Shown piece by piece: positions 33,500 through 45,400 of a stretch of DNA of 64,000 nucleotides (position 1 is the first letter of the stretch; each line of letters opens with the position of its first letter). This DNA is from Phallusia mammillata (lineage: Eukaryota > Chordata > Ascidiacea > Phlebobranchia > Ascidiidae). Below the pieces are notes generated by a model. The model had not been told where the DNA came from and ran no database searches. It was given only the letters and a program-made list of their open reading frames with translations. The stretch is from contig QLIY01000198.1 in assembly GCA_003260075.1 (NCBI GenBank), positions 1,815-65,814 of the forward strand. Reading direction: 5' to 3'. Made by a program: the position numbers and the translations under genes.

Positions 33500-34917
33500 T
33501 AGGGCTGTTATCAAAAAAAGGTTTTTAATTTTTCAAATAATCAAATATTTTTTTTCCTTTCAAATTGTACTGACCCAGTGGGTAGACAATAAAAACACTG
33601 CCGTATATCTGACTCTAATAATTAAACTATCGCAGCCTAAACAAACAACAAGACGCAAAGCTAAATTAACGTTCCCACATTATATTTCGATAAGGCATAC
33701 CACGAAAGCGCCTCTTGCGGCAAAACACGCAACACAAAAGTCACCGCGCACGAATCAACTGTGAGACATCAATTCTAATGCGTACTCTAGTCACTAGTCA
33801 CTAGTCACTAGTCACTCTTATGAAAACTCTCCAAGTTACTTTAGTTACTTTAGTTACTGTTATGATAACTTAAGGGAAAACTGATTTTAATTTTAAAACA
33901 CCTCGGTCTTTATAGTANATTATATAGTTTTCAGGTCACCTAGTTGTTATGCCAGCTAGTCGTAAAAACGTACGCCCGAAAAGATTAACTGTGTTCTAAA
34001 CCGTAATTATTCTTTAAATCGCTTTACAGAAGTGTCATATATAACATGGCTGGAGGCCAAGTAATACGTGGGTTACTGTTAACACGTTAAAAGCGATGCA
34101 ATAATAGCCTTAAGCCAGTATATGACCGGTCCAGTAATAAGAAAAACAGGTTTAACAGGTGGTCAAGCTTTTGTGTAGAAAAAGGCAAGTTATGAACGGG
34201 GTTGACCGAGATGATATGACACGACAATTACACGAATTAAAATGTTTTGAATTAAAAAGTCCAAAGTCCGATACAAAATCAAATAATTCAAATAATTCAA
34301 ATAATTTAGAATGCCTGATACATAAGGCCCAGAATCATTATTAAATAGATATATATATATAAGATAGTTGAAATTACTAACAAATTTTGTAAGACTCATA
34401 GTCATTAAATCTAGGCTACATCTTTTTTCTATTTAAAATAACAAATTAGTTTAGATAGAGATATGCTTCAGTCATTCTCCGTAATTCGGCAAAACCATAT
34501 GTATTTCCATGTGTATTTTTTCACTATTTGAACAGCTGTTATTTGGATACTCTGCTGAATTGAATTATGATCTATTACATTTTATTCACTTGCTTAAATA
34601 CCTTTAATATTCCTGAGTGTAACTGATACAGTAATGAACAGTAAATTGTCATGCTTTTTTGTCTAGCATTTTTGGGGGATGGGTTACTGAACATTACTAT
34701 AAGGCTGAAAACATATGTTGCAGTGCTTCTTAGTAACCGAAATTTCCTAAACATGTCACCAATGTGTTCATGTAAATTGATTTTGCACATATATCGAGGT
34801 TTACTGCATAGAAAAAATTATTTGTTTATTTGAAATGTGTCAAAAATTATTTGATAAATTTTCAAATAATTAAAAATTTCAATTAATCAAATAATTATTT
34901 GTTTGATAACAGCCCTA
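33500..34917. mobile_element. Complete 1,418-base hAT-like element
   Basis: Ends are tagggctgttatcaaa and tttgataacagccctа-type inverted copies (16 bases, longer with AT-rich extension). The flanks carry a perfect direct 8-base duplication, gccagaag, at 33492-33499 and 34918-34925. Inside are a (tcactag)n-type short tandem array near 33785-33815, an N at 33918, and a segment near 34150-34310 that recurs at about 47325-47490. No transposase frame is seen, so it is non-autonomous or decayed, possibly with another element nested inside. Confidence 0.82.
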
Positions 34918-34925
34918 GCCAGAAG

Positions 34926-36235
34926 TATGTGCGCTTTGTTGCGTGAAAACAAATCTTTTTGTGATAGTTATTACAGAGAAAATAAATGTTAAACATTATA
35001 GTAATTTGCGACATAAGGTGATGTCCGAGCAAAACTATTTTATCTTTATTGTTCCGCCTTCCCGTAATTTCGGCAAATGGGTCCAATTTTTTGCAATGTG
35101 TAACACGGTGTTACTGGGCACAAACATGCGTTGAATCACAACAGAAGCAAAAGAGCCTGGCGGTCGAATTACTATGTGTAAACTCATATACTGCAAAAAT
35201 TAACGTAATACCACCATATGTGGCGACAGGAAATAATGTTGGCAATTTATGACGTCATTTTGTGACGTCATATAATATGGCATACCCGGGAAAAAATTAG
35301 TCGGCGCCTATGGTTTCGACAGCTAGTCGACTTAATTTCCTGGTCATAAAAGATTGTTGAAAGTAGATGGCGCCCACATTGGAATTTGCGGGACATATTC
35401 TACGTCTTTTTTAACATCTGACGTAAGATATCCAGATTTCTTTTTATCCCTACACAAGTAACTTCTATACAGTAGGAACTATACGTTTTGGTAAAAAATT
35501 CTACCCTTCGCCTATTTTTTGCAAAAATACCGATCCTGATAAGTACTGCACTTTACAGTACAGTTGAGTTTGCCATCTACATTGTTTGGTAGGGGACCAT
35601 GGGTCTACGGCCACGAGACCCATAAGTTACTTTTACGGGGCCACGGTCCATGTAAGGTTGAGAACCAGTGGTAGGCTATATAGTAAAATGCGTACAAGAA
35701 CAGAACTGGAGCTAGTAAGAATATGCTGTATAGCAAACATACATAGAAAAACTCCTAAGCAAACATTTGTGTAAATTACTAGCAGAAATGTATGATCATT
35801 TTTAAAAAAAAATTACTGTAAGTTACATGCAGTTTGCCCGATTGAATAGCCAAATAAAATGACCACTTCTGGTTTTTAAAAAGTTTAACTGACACTGTTC
35901 TTTACTCAGTGATGGACAGGAATCGTAGCCTAATGAATAAGATGTTGATTGGCCTTAATCAGATTAAAAGGAGAACCAACTTATTTACAAATGTTTAAGG
36001 CGGTCTGTAGCGGAAGTCAGAATGGTTTTCCCAAAACATATAGAAGCTGTCACAACATTATGATTTGTAAAAATGTGGTGTTTAAGTGAGCTTGGCAAAA
36101 AAACAACAACAAACTGAAAACAAGCATGAAAACGTTTTAAAAAAGACGATTTCTAGACCATAAAACTCTGATTTCCAAAGTAAACACATCGCACAATTCC
36201 AGAGCCAACAATTTAATATCAGCCATGAGACCAGT
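34926..36235. other. Intergenic DNA between the hAT element and the protease gene
   Basis: No exon is recognised. Around 35585-35675 a repeat end (gagaaccagtgg) suggests a degraded hAT MITE. A short piece near 35280 (atggcatacccggg) matches the flank of the C96 spacer near 32695. Confidence 0.4.
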
Positions 36236-36431
36236 TCACCACTGGACATGCACGTCAATCCAATTTAGAAAGTTTTGTATTTTCGTGTAAACGGAGTAAC
36301 CCGCATTACCACATCTACGATTTGCCGAAAAGGTCCCCCCCCCCTCAATCCAATTTAGAAAGTTTTGTATTTTCGTGTAAACGGAGTAACCCTCATTACC
36401 ACATCTACGACTTGCCGAAAAAGATGCAATA
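36236..36431. repeat. Allelic copies of the last protease exon around a C10 spacer
   Basis: 36255-36334 and 36345-36424 are copies, split by ten C's at 36335-36344. The copy nearer 36236 carries the stop codon; the other continues into the active-site Ser region. Both encode CGN-[AE][15 protein letters not shown]. Confidence 0.85.
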
Positions 36432-39400
36432 CCATTGAGATACCACTTTCTATTTTGTCTCCATTTGAAAGAAAGCGGGGCACCAGAATCCCCGCTGCAT
36501 GTATCACGTCCACCAAGTCTGCTTAAAAAAAACACTTTGTGCCTGTGACTTTTACAGTTACTAACCATAGCAAGTTTAATCAGATCAAATAAGTAATATT
36601 CGGTCGAAACAGTCATTTTTCAAAAAGTTTGGTTTCGGTCGGATAATTTGTTCCAATGCGACCCAAACCAAATATTTTAGGAATAAAACTTTACAGTTCA
36701 GAACGTGCCTTTTTTCGCACAGTTCGATACAACATAATCGTTTAAAAAACGTAATGACAGAGGTCCCGTCAACTAATGTAATTTTCGAAGCTATCCATTT
36801 CAGCCCAGCGATTAGGTATTTATATACGCATGCAGCAGTAACTTTGAGTTAATTTGATAATGAAGCACAACTTTTCTGTTGTGTTGCACTGTTTGCGTGG
36901 TTGTCACACTAAAATCGTAATTGGCTCGGTTACTGTTAGCGGTTTCGGGCAGGGCCCAGTCGGTGGTACTAAATACCGTATGTGGCCGCATGTGGCCGCA
37001 TGTGACCGCATGGTATACCGCATGTTATCACACGGCAGGAATCTGTGAAGGACTTAAATATACTTTTGCGAAAAAATAATTTTGCGGACTTTTGAAAGCG
37101 CTGACGGTTAGAGCTATTAGGGTTGGGTGAAGGTTTAAAATTAAAATCAATCTAGAATCTGGTCTATTTTACCCCTGATGGGGCTGGTATTCTTACATTT
37201 CACATAACATGGTGTATTTTAAGAGGAATCACATGCGGTCACATGCGGTCACATGTGGCCACATGCGGTCACATGCGGTATTTAGTACCACCCGGGCCCA
37301 GTTTAGTCGATTCGGTGCATCACTAGCTAAAACTACCGCATACACTTACAAATATCCAGCGCATAGCATGTTATCTGTAATTCCCAAACCATGTTTAGCG
37401 TAGTCTTTTTGGCACACGCTGGTGGAAACCATTGGAACCCGCGTAGTTTGCAAAACCCTTGCTGTGATGGTTTCACTGACGCCTTGAGAGAAGTAAAACT
37501 ATTTACATCGGAAACCTTTTGGTACAAGTTAGTTTTCACCTGTTAGGCCCCAACCGATTATAGCAGCACTCCGATCATAGTTGGGATCGTTAGTCATCGA
37601 CTTTATAGGCAAAGACCTTTCAAATGTGTTACGTGGAAGGCAAATCGGCCGAACCTATAACCAGAAAAAAAATGATTTATAAACCGGACAAACTGTTTGG
37701 TTATTCAGGTAAATTGAAACGAATAGCGTGGTGATGGAAAGACTAATCGCAAATCACACTTACTTTTCACAATATACAACATCTTTAAGCAATGATGCCG
37801 GAGCACTATACCAGGCCTGCAAAACAGTCAATGCATGGGCCGAAACAGAAGAGACTACAGTAGGCGGGCGACATGATAACGTTGTTATACCGTTTAGATT
37901 TGTAAACGTGGCACACCGTCAACGGTGACAAAGAATTTCAGTTCAAACAAAATACCAAAACATATCGACAACATAACAAAGCTTGAATTTTTATTGCTAA
38001 TGTTTATAGCAATAATTTAAAGTGAAAGCACACAATGCCCATGCAAGTCCGTAGCTATTTCAAATCGACGCACTGGTATGCGATATAGTTCTTATTCTAA
38101 TTTCTGTCGTATTTTGAATTTCGGCAGTACCTCGAAACGAAAGTTTTAAAAAAACTCTCCCGTGAATTAAATAAAGCTGGTTACCATGGGCCTAAAGTTT
38201 GGGCCCTAAACAAAATGCAGATGCTCACCCATTGGTTTATAATTGCTGATTGGTTCAGTCTTATCACAGCGATGTCGTTGTCAAAGTCTGTATTCAACTC
38301 AGAATCATCATATTCGCCGAACCTACTGTGAATTTCTAAACTGTCCACGCTAAATACCTGTAAAGAAATAAAGTTTGAAGTGAAGTTACCACTAACTTCA
38401 CTTAAGTAAAAACAACACAATAATGTGTTAGACAGTACATTGTAGTTTACAGTCGCATTGTTTCAATACACAACAAATAAGATTACTTGTACATGGGGAT
38501 CGTCAGTTTCGCCCCCCCCCCGTCTTATCACAGCGATGTCGTTGTCAAAGTCTGTATTCAACTCAGAATAATCATAATCGCTGAATCCACTGTGAATTTC
38601 AAAACTGTCCACGCTAAATACCTGTAAAGAAATAAAGTTTGAAGTTAAGTTACACTTCAGATTTTGTAAACCACTAACTTCACTCAAGTAAAAACAACAC
38701 AAAAAATGTGTTAGACAGTGCATTGTATAGTTACTATAACATACAGTCGCATTGTTTAAATGCACAACAAATAAGATTACTTGTATATGGGGATCGTCAG
38801 TTTCGCGCCTATCATGAACACCAAGATAAACTTTCGTATTGCGTTCAGTAAAATCGTCGAAACAAAGTGCAGCCGTGATGACATATCTTTCGTTGATAAG
38901 AGAACCTCCACAAAAATGTCTATGTTTGTCCAAACCACCACCATCTGCAAAATACGTGTTACGGCATTTATTCGATTGTAAGCCGCCCTGAACTTTGAAC
39001 GCACAATGAAACAAAAAGCAGAAATAATATCGTATGACATTAAATTGCAAGTCGCCTTCGATGGTTAAGAAGCCCTCAAATGTGAGCTGCACCAACTGTA
39101 GGGTAAAAAAACTTTATAAACCGCGGCTTACTATCGAATAAATACGGTAAGCTGTTTATTAAAAGCAGTTGGCCAACGGATTATACAGTGCAGTACGGTT
39201 TGGACCGAAGTGGTTTGTTATTAAAATCAAAAATACAAAAGCGTGCAGAAGGGTTTTAAAGTTTGTTCATGGTAAAACTGAAACTATCTGACAAAACTTG
39301 TACAACTGTTGTTGGATCGTAACAGGAATGGTACTTCTAGCACTCACAAACGTAATATTAATACTGCATTTATTTGAATGTACCTAAATCGATGTAAGCC

Positions 39401-42400
39401 ATCCAAGGCCATTCACCAGCTCTTGCTGGGCGTCCACCAGAAATCCGAGTGGCAGCGAAAGGACCTCTTCCTTTGATTCCACAAACTTTTAAAAAGTGAA
39501 TTTGATGACAAAACGCGCACACACACATACACACATTGTTCCCACTGCCGAAAGTTGAACAAGTTTAAATGAATTTGAGTCGATTTTTGCAAAAATGCTA
39601 CATTGTCAACGTAATAACTTACATACCTTTGTGAAAATGTGTTGAGCTTTTTAAGTTAAGTTGCAGCGTATTACGTATATATACGTTTGCTCAACAAGCT
39701 TGGTGGTATGTATGCATACATGTATATGTAGCCTAGAAGCCACATGTATATTTAAATCAAGGCTGTAGGCACGTCTTATTTCTACGTCATATCTTATTGA
39801 TTTGTACATTCAATCCAACAACACAAGTACTCACGCTTGTCGCGAGTCGAGTGTCTTTTAAAAATACCTAATTTAAAACCTCATTTTTGTACATTATGCT
39901 TTGATGTGTTTAGATACAGATTACGCAACGTTTCACATGAATTAAGTATTCATGTGCGGTCTAGCACATTTGTGTGGGAAATGTTTCAAAGCAGATCTGT
40001 TGACGTCATTACGGAAATTCCCAAATTAAAATGTTGGACCCTTCTGTTTAAAAGTTTCTGGATACGCCCATGCGTAGAGTTAAACCTGTTTGGGAGTGTT
40101 TTAAATGAATTTACATGCATCAATAACACAAAGATCAGTTAAAAAAACACCAGAAAGAGGATTTTAGTTTCAGTCTGATTCTGCCTTATGGCCGAATATT
40201 CGGGGTTTAGTGCATCGCCAAAAAAGTCTTTACGTAACATTGCAAAACGCATAAACATATTTATGCTCTCACACGGTGTTTACCCAAAGCCTTAACACGC
40301 TTACTTGGTTTGCAAACTGGTAAAAAAATATTTATTTCTTCGTTCGAAACCCATTCCTGGTTTTCATTGCAAGTCCAATTTTGCGTATTTCCAAGCAGTT
40401 CGTACCTGTAATTCAGGGCTAGATTATTAGCCATTGGGCAAAGTAAGCACAACCTTACAATCATCAAGGAAGAAACCGCAGAGACTTTTTAAAGCGAAGG
40501 GGGCGATGGAGACCCCCCCCCCTTGGGCAAAGTAAGCACAACCTTACAATCATCAAGGAAGAAACCGCAGCAGAGACTTTTTAAAGCGAAGGGGGCGATG
40601 GAGGGAGAGATAAACGATTTGGCAACCATCTTAAAACTGTTTATGACGTAACCATACGTTACGCTTTGTGTCCTTTATTTGTATTTAAAAAGTTTAGCAG
40701 CAGCTGCATGTGTGTGTCTATATCATGTGTAATGCAATTAAATGTAAACCCGAAATCTGGATTTAGACACCATATAAAGCAAAAATGTTTTACTTAGTGC
40801 TCGGAAGAGAGTACAGATATGTAAGGGTTACTATATCTGAGTGAGCTAAATTGCGATAAATAGCTTTGGCGAAACCCAATCTGTGCCATATTGTGTTCTA
40901 TGGCATTTTGTCATAGCTTTCAACTTAAACAATTTTAAAACAGTGATTTGGCACTATTGGAAGTAAGAACATGCAATCTAAGCAGTGGTGGGATTCAGCC
41001 GGTTCGCACCGGTTCTATAGGACCGTCTCACGAAATTTTTATGAGATCAGAGAAACGGTTAGCATTACTGGTTACTGTTAATAGACTTTTTGTAACAGAA
41101 CCGGCTGAAAAATAGGACTTTCGTGATAGAACTGGCTGATAAAAATTGGAAGCTCGCCACTGAATCTAAGGTAACACAACATTTACAAAACCTATCTGGA
41201 ATGTTTTTTAAAACAAACAAAATACGCTGAATTACATTTTACCCAAGGAAGCATCTCTAATTGATAATAAAGCTGAGAATTAGAACTTCCAGTCATTTAC
41301 CAGTCATTACAGATAACAAAAACTTGGTCTTGGTATGTGTAAGGAGAACTTGCACCGCCGAGAGTAGAATGCGACACATTCATTAAATGGACAGGATCCG
41401 CACAAGATTTGACTACAAATAAAAACACAAAATTTGTAATAGGTTAAGTATGTTTAACATTTCTATTTTATCAAAAAACAATATGTGTTCTTGTCGTCGA
41501 ATTTTTTTACTGGGTTCGACCCGGACACTCCCGGGGACGAATCCTGATCAAGGTTTTTTTATTTCTGTACATGAGTCAGGCGCGCCACACCATTCGGCCA
41601 AGTTCCTTTGTCCTAAAACAGCGTGGTCCGGCTGCAGGTCCGCGGGCCAATTGTGACCCGCGAGATAATCTTTTTGGCCCGCGAAAGACCAGCGTTTTAA
41701 TGACAACTATAATTTTTGTTTTCAATATATTCAAATGTGATAATTAGGGCGATTATTTTTGAACAAAAAAACTAAAAATTTTGACCTACACATTGAAAAT
41801 TTTGACAAATTTAGACTTAAATTTTGACCTATGAAGAATTGAAGTAGATAAATTACGCATTATTGCACAAAAGTTAAAATATGGTTGTGGGACAATGTAA
41901 CTAGAGCAAAAGAATGTGCAAAAGTCTAACAGAAGGGCAAAAATCTGAACACAGACCTAGCCTATTCTGAAAAGGGAAATCAGCTAATTAAAAATTACTG
42001 CCCAAAAACTGCAGCTAAGTCACAACGAAAATTATTCAATACCTTTGTCTAAACGACAGATACATGAACGAAAGATACATGAGTATCTAAAGCAGGGGCG
42101 TGCAACTGTTCGCGGGCCACGAAAATAGGTGCCGCGGGCCGTATGTTACACGCCCCTGATCTAAAGCAAAACCGAAGCAAGAGCTGCACCTAACATGCAG
42201 CGGCCGTAAATTGNAGCATAGTAACACAGGTGCCGCGGGCCGTATGTTACACGCCCCTGATCTAAAGCAAAACCGAAGCAAGAGCTGCACCTAACATGCA
42301 GCGGCCGTAAATTGACTTGGGACCTCCCAAAATTTTGCACGTTTTGAGGTGTGTTAAGCATCGCGCCATATCAACCTTATTATTTCACTCACTTGATGGT

Positions 42401-45400
42401 TTATGATTTATAATAAGTAGACCAGGGGTGTCCAACCCGTGGCCCGCCGGAAGGTTCTGAGTGGCCCGCGTAGTATTTTTTGAAATGACTCATATTGGCA
42501 ACTTAATCGCCTACGTAATTTATGGCGAACTTTCATTGTGAAAACTTGGCATTTATTGTTTGCTTTGTTTCTCTGTTAATAGAGTAGTAATACACAACTG
42601 TTCAAGTTACTTTTACATAACGAGGAGATTCTGCGTATGACGCATTTGTCAGTAAAGAACAGTGAACTTCGAGCCAGATTTTAAAAGTCAAATTTACCAG
42701 GAAATACATAATGCTGTTATTTGTTGGCCAAAAAATTAGGGTTGAAATAAGCTAAAAAATCTCTTCCGCTTAAAGAATAATGGTCGACAAAGCCTTACTT
42801 TGACACACAGGAACGTTGTCACTCCATGTCCCGTCGTTTTGACAAACAGAGTTTTGCGTTCCAATCAGTCGGTATCCTATGTTGCAACCAAACTCAACCT
42901 GATCACCAAATTCATAATATGCACGACTTTGGGCGCTTGCTATATTTCCATTTCGAGGTGCCTGTGGATGTGACGTGCATCCCCTACCTACAAAAAAATA
43001 TGCTTGTCAAGTTTCATGCCAGTTTGTATCACTGTGAAAATTATCTATTTGTCAAGCGTTATATGCGGTTTAACAAAGTTATGCTCTTGCTTTACTTTTT
43101 AAACAGAAAAACTTTGTCTTTGCTAGATAAGTCGAGACCGCCTTGTTTAGTCAAGAGCGTGCTGTGAGAGCCGTTAACGGGCATCCTGCTCGAAGCGATC
43201 AACAGCAAACCAATGGTTGCAAAAACAGGACACGGACACTCTTCGTATAGACTATAGACGTTTTCAGCGATCTCGTGTTATTGTAGGTGGGACCGATAGT
43301 CAATGGAAGGCTGATTTGGTGGAAGTGTTTCAATTGAGTCGTTTAAAACCTGGTTTAACAAGTTCCTGATTACTGTAATTGATTTTTATTTAATTTGTCT
43401 TAGTCAACGAACATTAAAAACGGACCGCGGAAAGGAATTCGTGAACAAAACCTTTCAATGATAGCCATAGGATCGTTAGATCGGGTTCATTGCCACATTT
43501 AACATGCTCTAAAATTGGGGGTGGAATTTGCAGGTGGCGTTATTGGGGGAACAGCCCTTGCGCGGCTGCTATAAAACGATCAAGGAAGAGGCCTGCGCAT
43601 CAAGGGACTTACGCAACCTTCACGAGGCCGGTGGTTAACCATCGTCGCCAAAAAAGAAGCGTGTCGCTAAAAGATGAAAGATTATGACAAAACAACGAGT
43701 CATAGTTGGGAACTCTAATCAACCAACATTTGGAAAAGTGTGTGAAGAACGAATTCGAATTTTTAGCATTGAACACTCGCCAGTGCTGGATTAACCATTA
43801 GGCAAAGTAGGCATGTGCCTACAGGCCAGTCAAAAATCCAGGCCACTTTTCTTTGTGACAATAATTTGGCAACACTGATAATTCTATTTTTTTAGTTGAC
43901 AACCCTGATTTTCGGACCACATAAAATGTGCCTACAGGCCAGCAGACCCTTAATCCGGCACTGACACTCGCATTGGATCGAATATTTGCTTTTGTCGACG
44001 TTGACGGACGCAGGGCCTGTCGACTTTCTATTTCAGTCACCGGAAATCGCTATGTAGACTTGTCGAACACGATGCTCTAGTGTACTTTCGTCATTCTTTA
44101 AAGAAGCAACCCCTTACCTTGCCGTAAACAGAGCCACCTTGTCATAAACAGAGCCCTATCTAAAAGGTCACGGCTCTTACAGCACTTGCCAAAAAGAGCG
44201 ACCCGAAAAAAGTGACGGCATTCAGGTCGCGGAGTAGAAACAAATTTAAACTACTGGAGTAGAAATAATTTTTTAAAAAAACACTTCATTACAGGGCTGG
44301 CCAAAAAGTCATACCTTGACAAATAGGAAAACTATCACTCCATGTTCCGTCGCTTTGGCAAACAATAGTTTGCGCTCCAATCAGTTCATATCCCAAGTGG
44401 CACTCAAAATCAACCTGATCATCGAATTGAAAATATCCTCGACTTGAAGAACTTGATATATTTCCGTTAATTGGCGCCTGTGGGCGTTGGTTACATCTCC
44501 TAACTAGAAAAGAGAAATAGTCACCTTACTCTATGCAAACTTGCAACATTAGGAGTCAGAATAACCTAAACTAGGGGTGTCAAACCCTTCAAGGCTTTTT
44601 GTGCGGCCCACGGAGTAACTTTTAGAAGTTATGTGTCATACTTAGGCGGAATACCCTGTCAAACAACCGAGTTTACAAGATACAATCATTTTCTATTAGT
44701 GGTATATGCAACGTTTTAATTGATAGAATGATCGAAATAACCCATCTTTAGAATCAGCATTGCGATTGTTGCGTCATGCCATTGTTTTCACACAAAGCAA
44801 TAAACCACAGATAGTTATATTACTATGCTACTTTGTCTATCTGTTTGTTATTTATTACTTTATTGTGTTTTTTTAATTAATGGCATTAATGAATATTTTA
44901 CTTTTCAATCATGCAATTTATTTGTTGTCATTTTACACTGTAACAAATATTTCGATAGTGCAGCCTTCGAACTCTTTAAAAGTTTGTTTTTGGCCCTCAA
45001 AGTTGTTTGAATTTGACACTCCTGAGCTAAACGATTAAGTTTTACCTTGACACACCGGAATGCTGTCACTCCATGTACCATCGTTTTGGCAAATAATAGC
45101 TGACGCTCCGACCAGTTCATATCCTTTGCGGCATACGAAGTCTACTTGGTCCTCGAATTGAAAATACTCTCGACTTTGAGAGCTTTGTATATTTCCGTTG
45201 GGAGGGGGCTGTGGTTGCTGGTTGCATATTACAACTACCAGTGAAAAATGTGAAATTAGAACTTTTACGGTTAAAAGAAATCTGCGATTGTATCCCTGAA
45301 CACTCCACGACAATCTTTAACCTTTATAAAAAAGTATTTTACTAAAACAAGTTTAAAAGATACTTTCTGCAATCACAAACAAATACCTTGAGGATATAGT

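Noticed and set aside
33780..33820. CRISPR-like array
   Set aside because: It is a short 7-base tandem repeat without spacers, inside a transposon in an animal genome.
38225..38810. True tandem duplication of a protease exon in the MASP gene
   Set aside because: The copies include introns, stop at a ten-C spacer, and one lacks the exon's end; a second allele fits better, though five residue changes are many.
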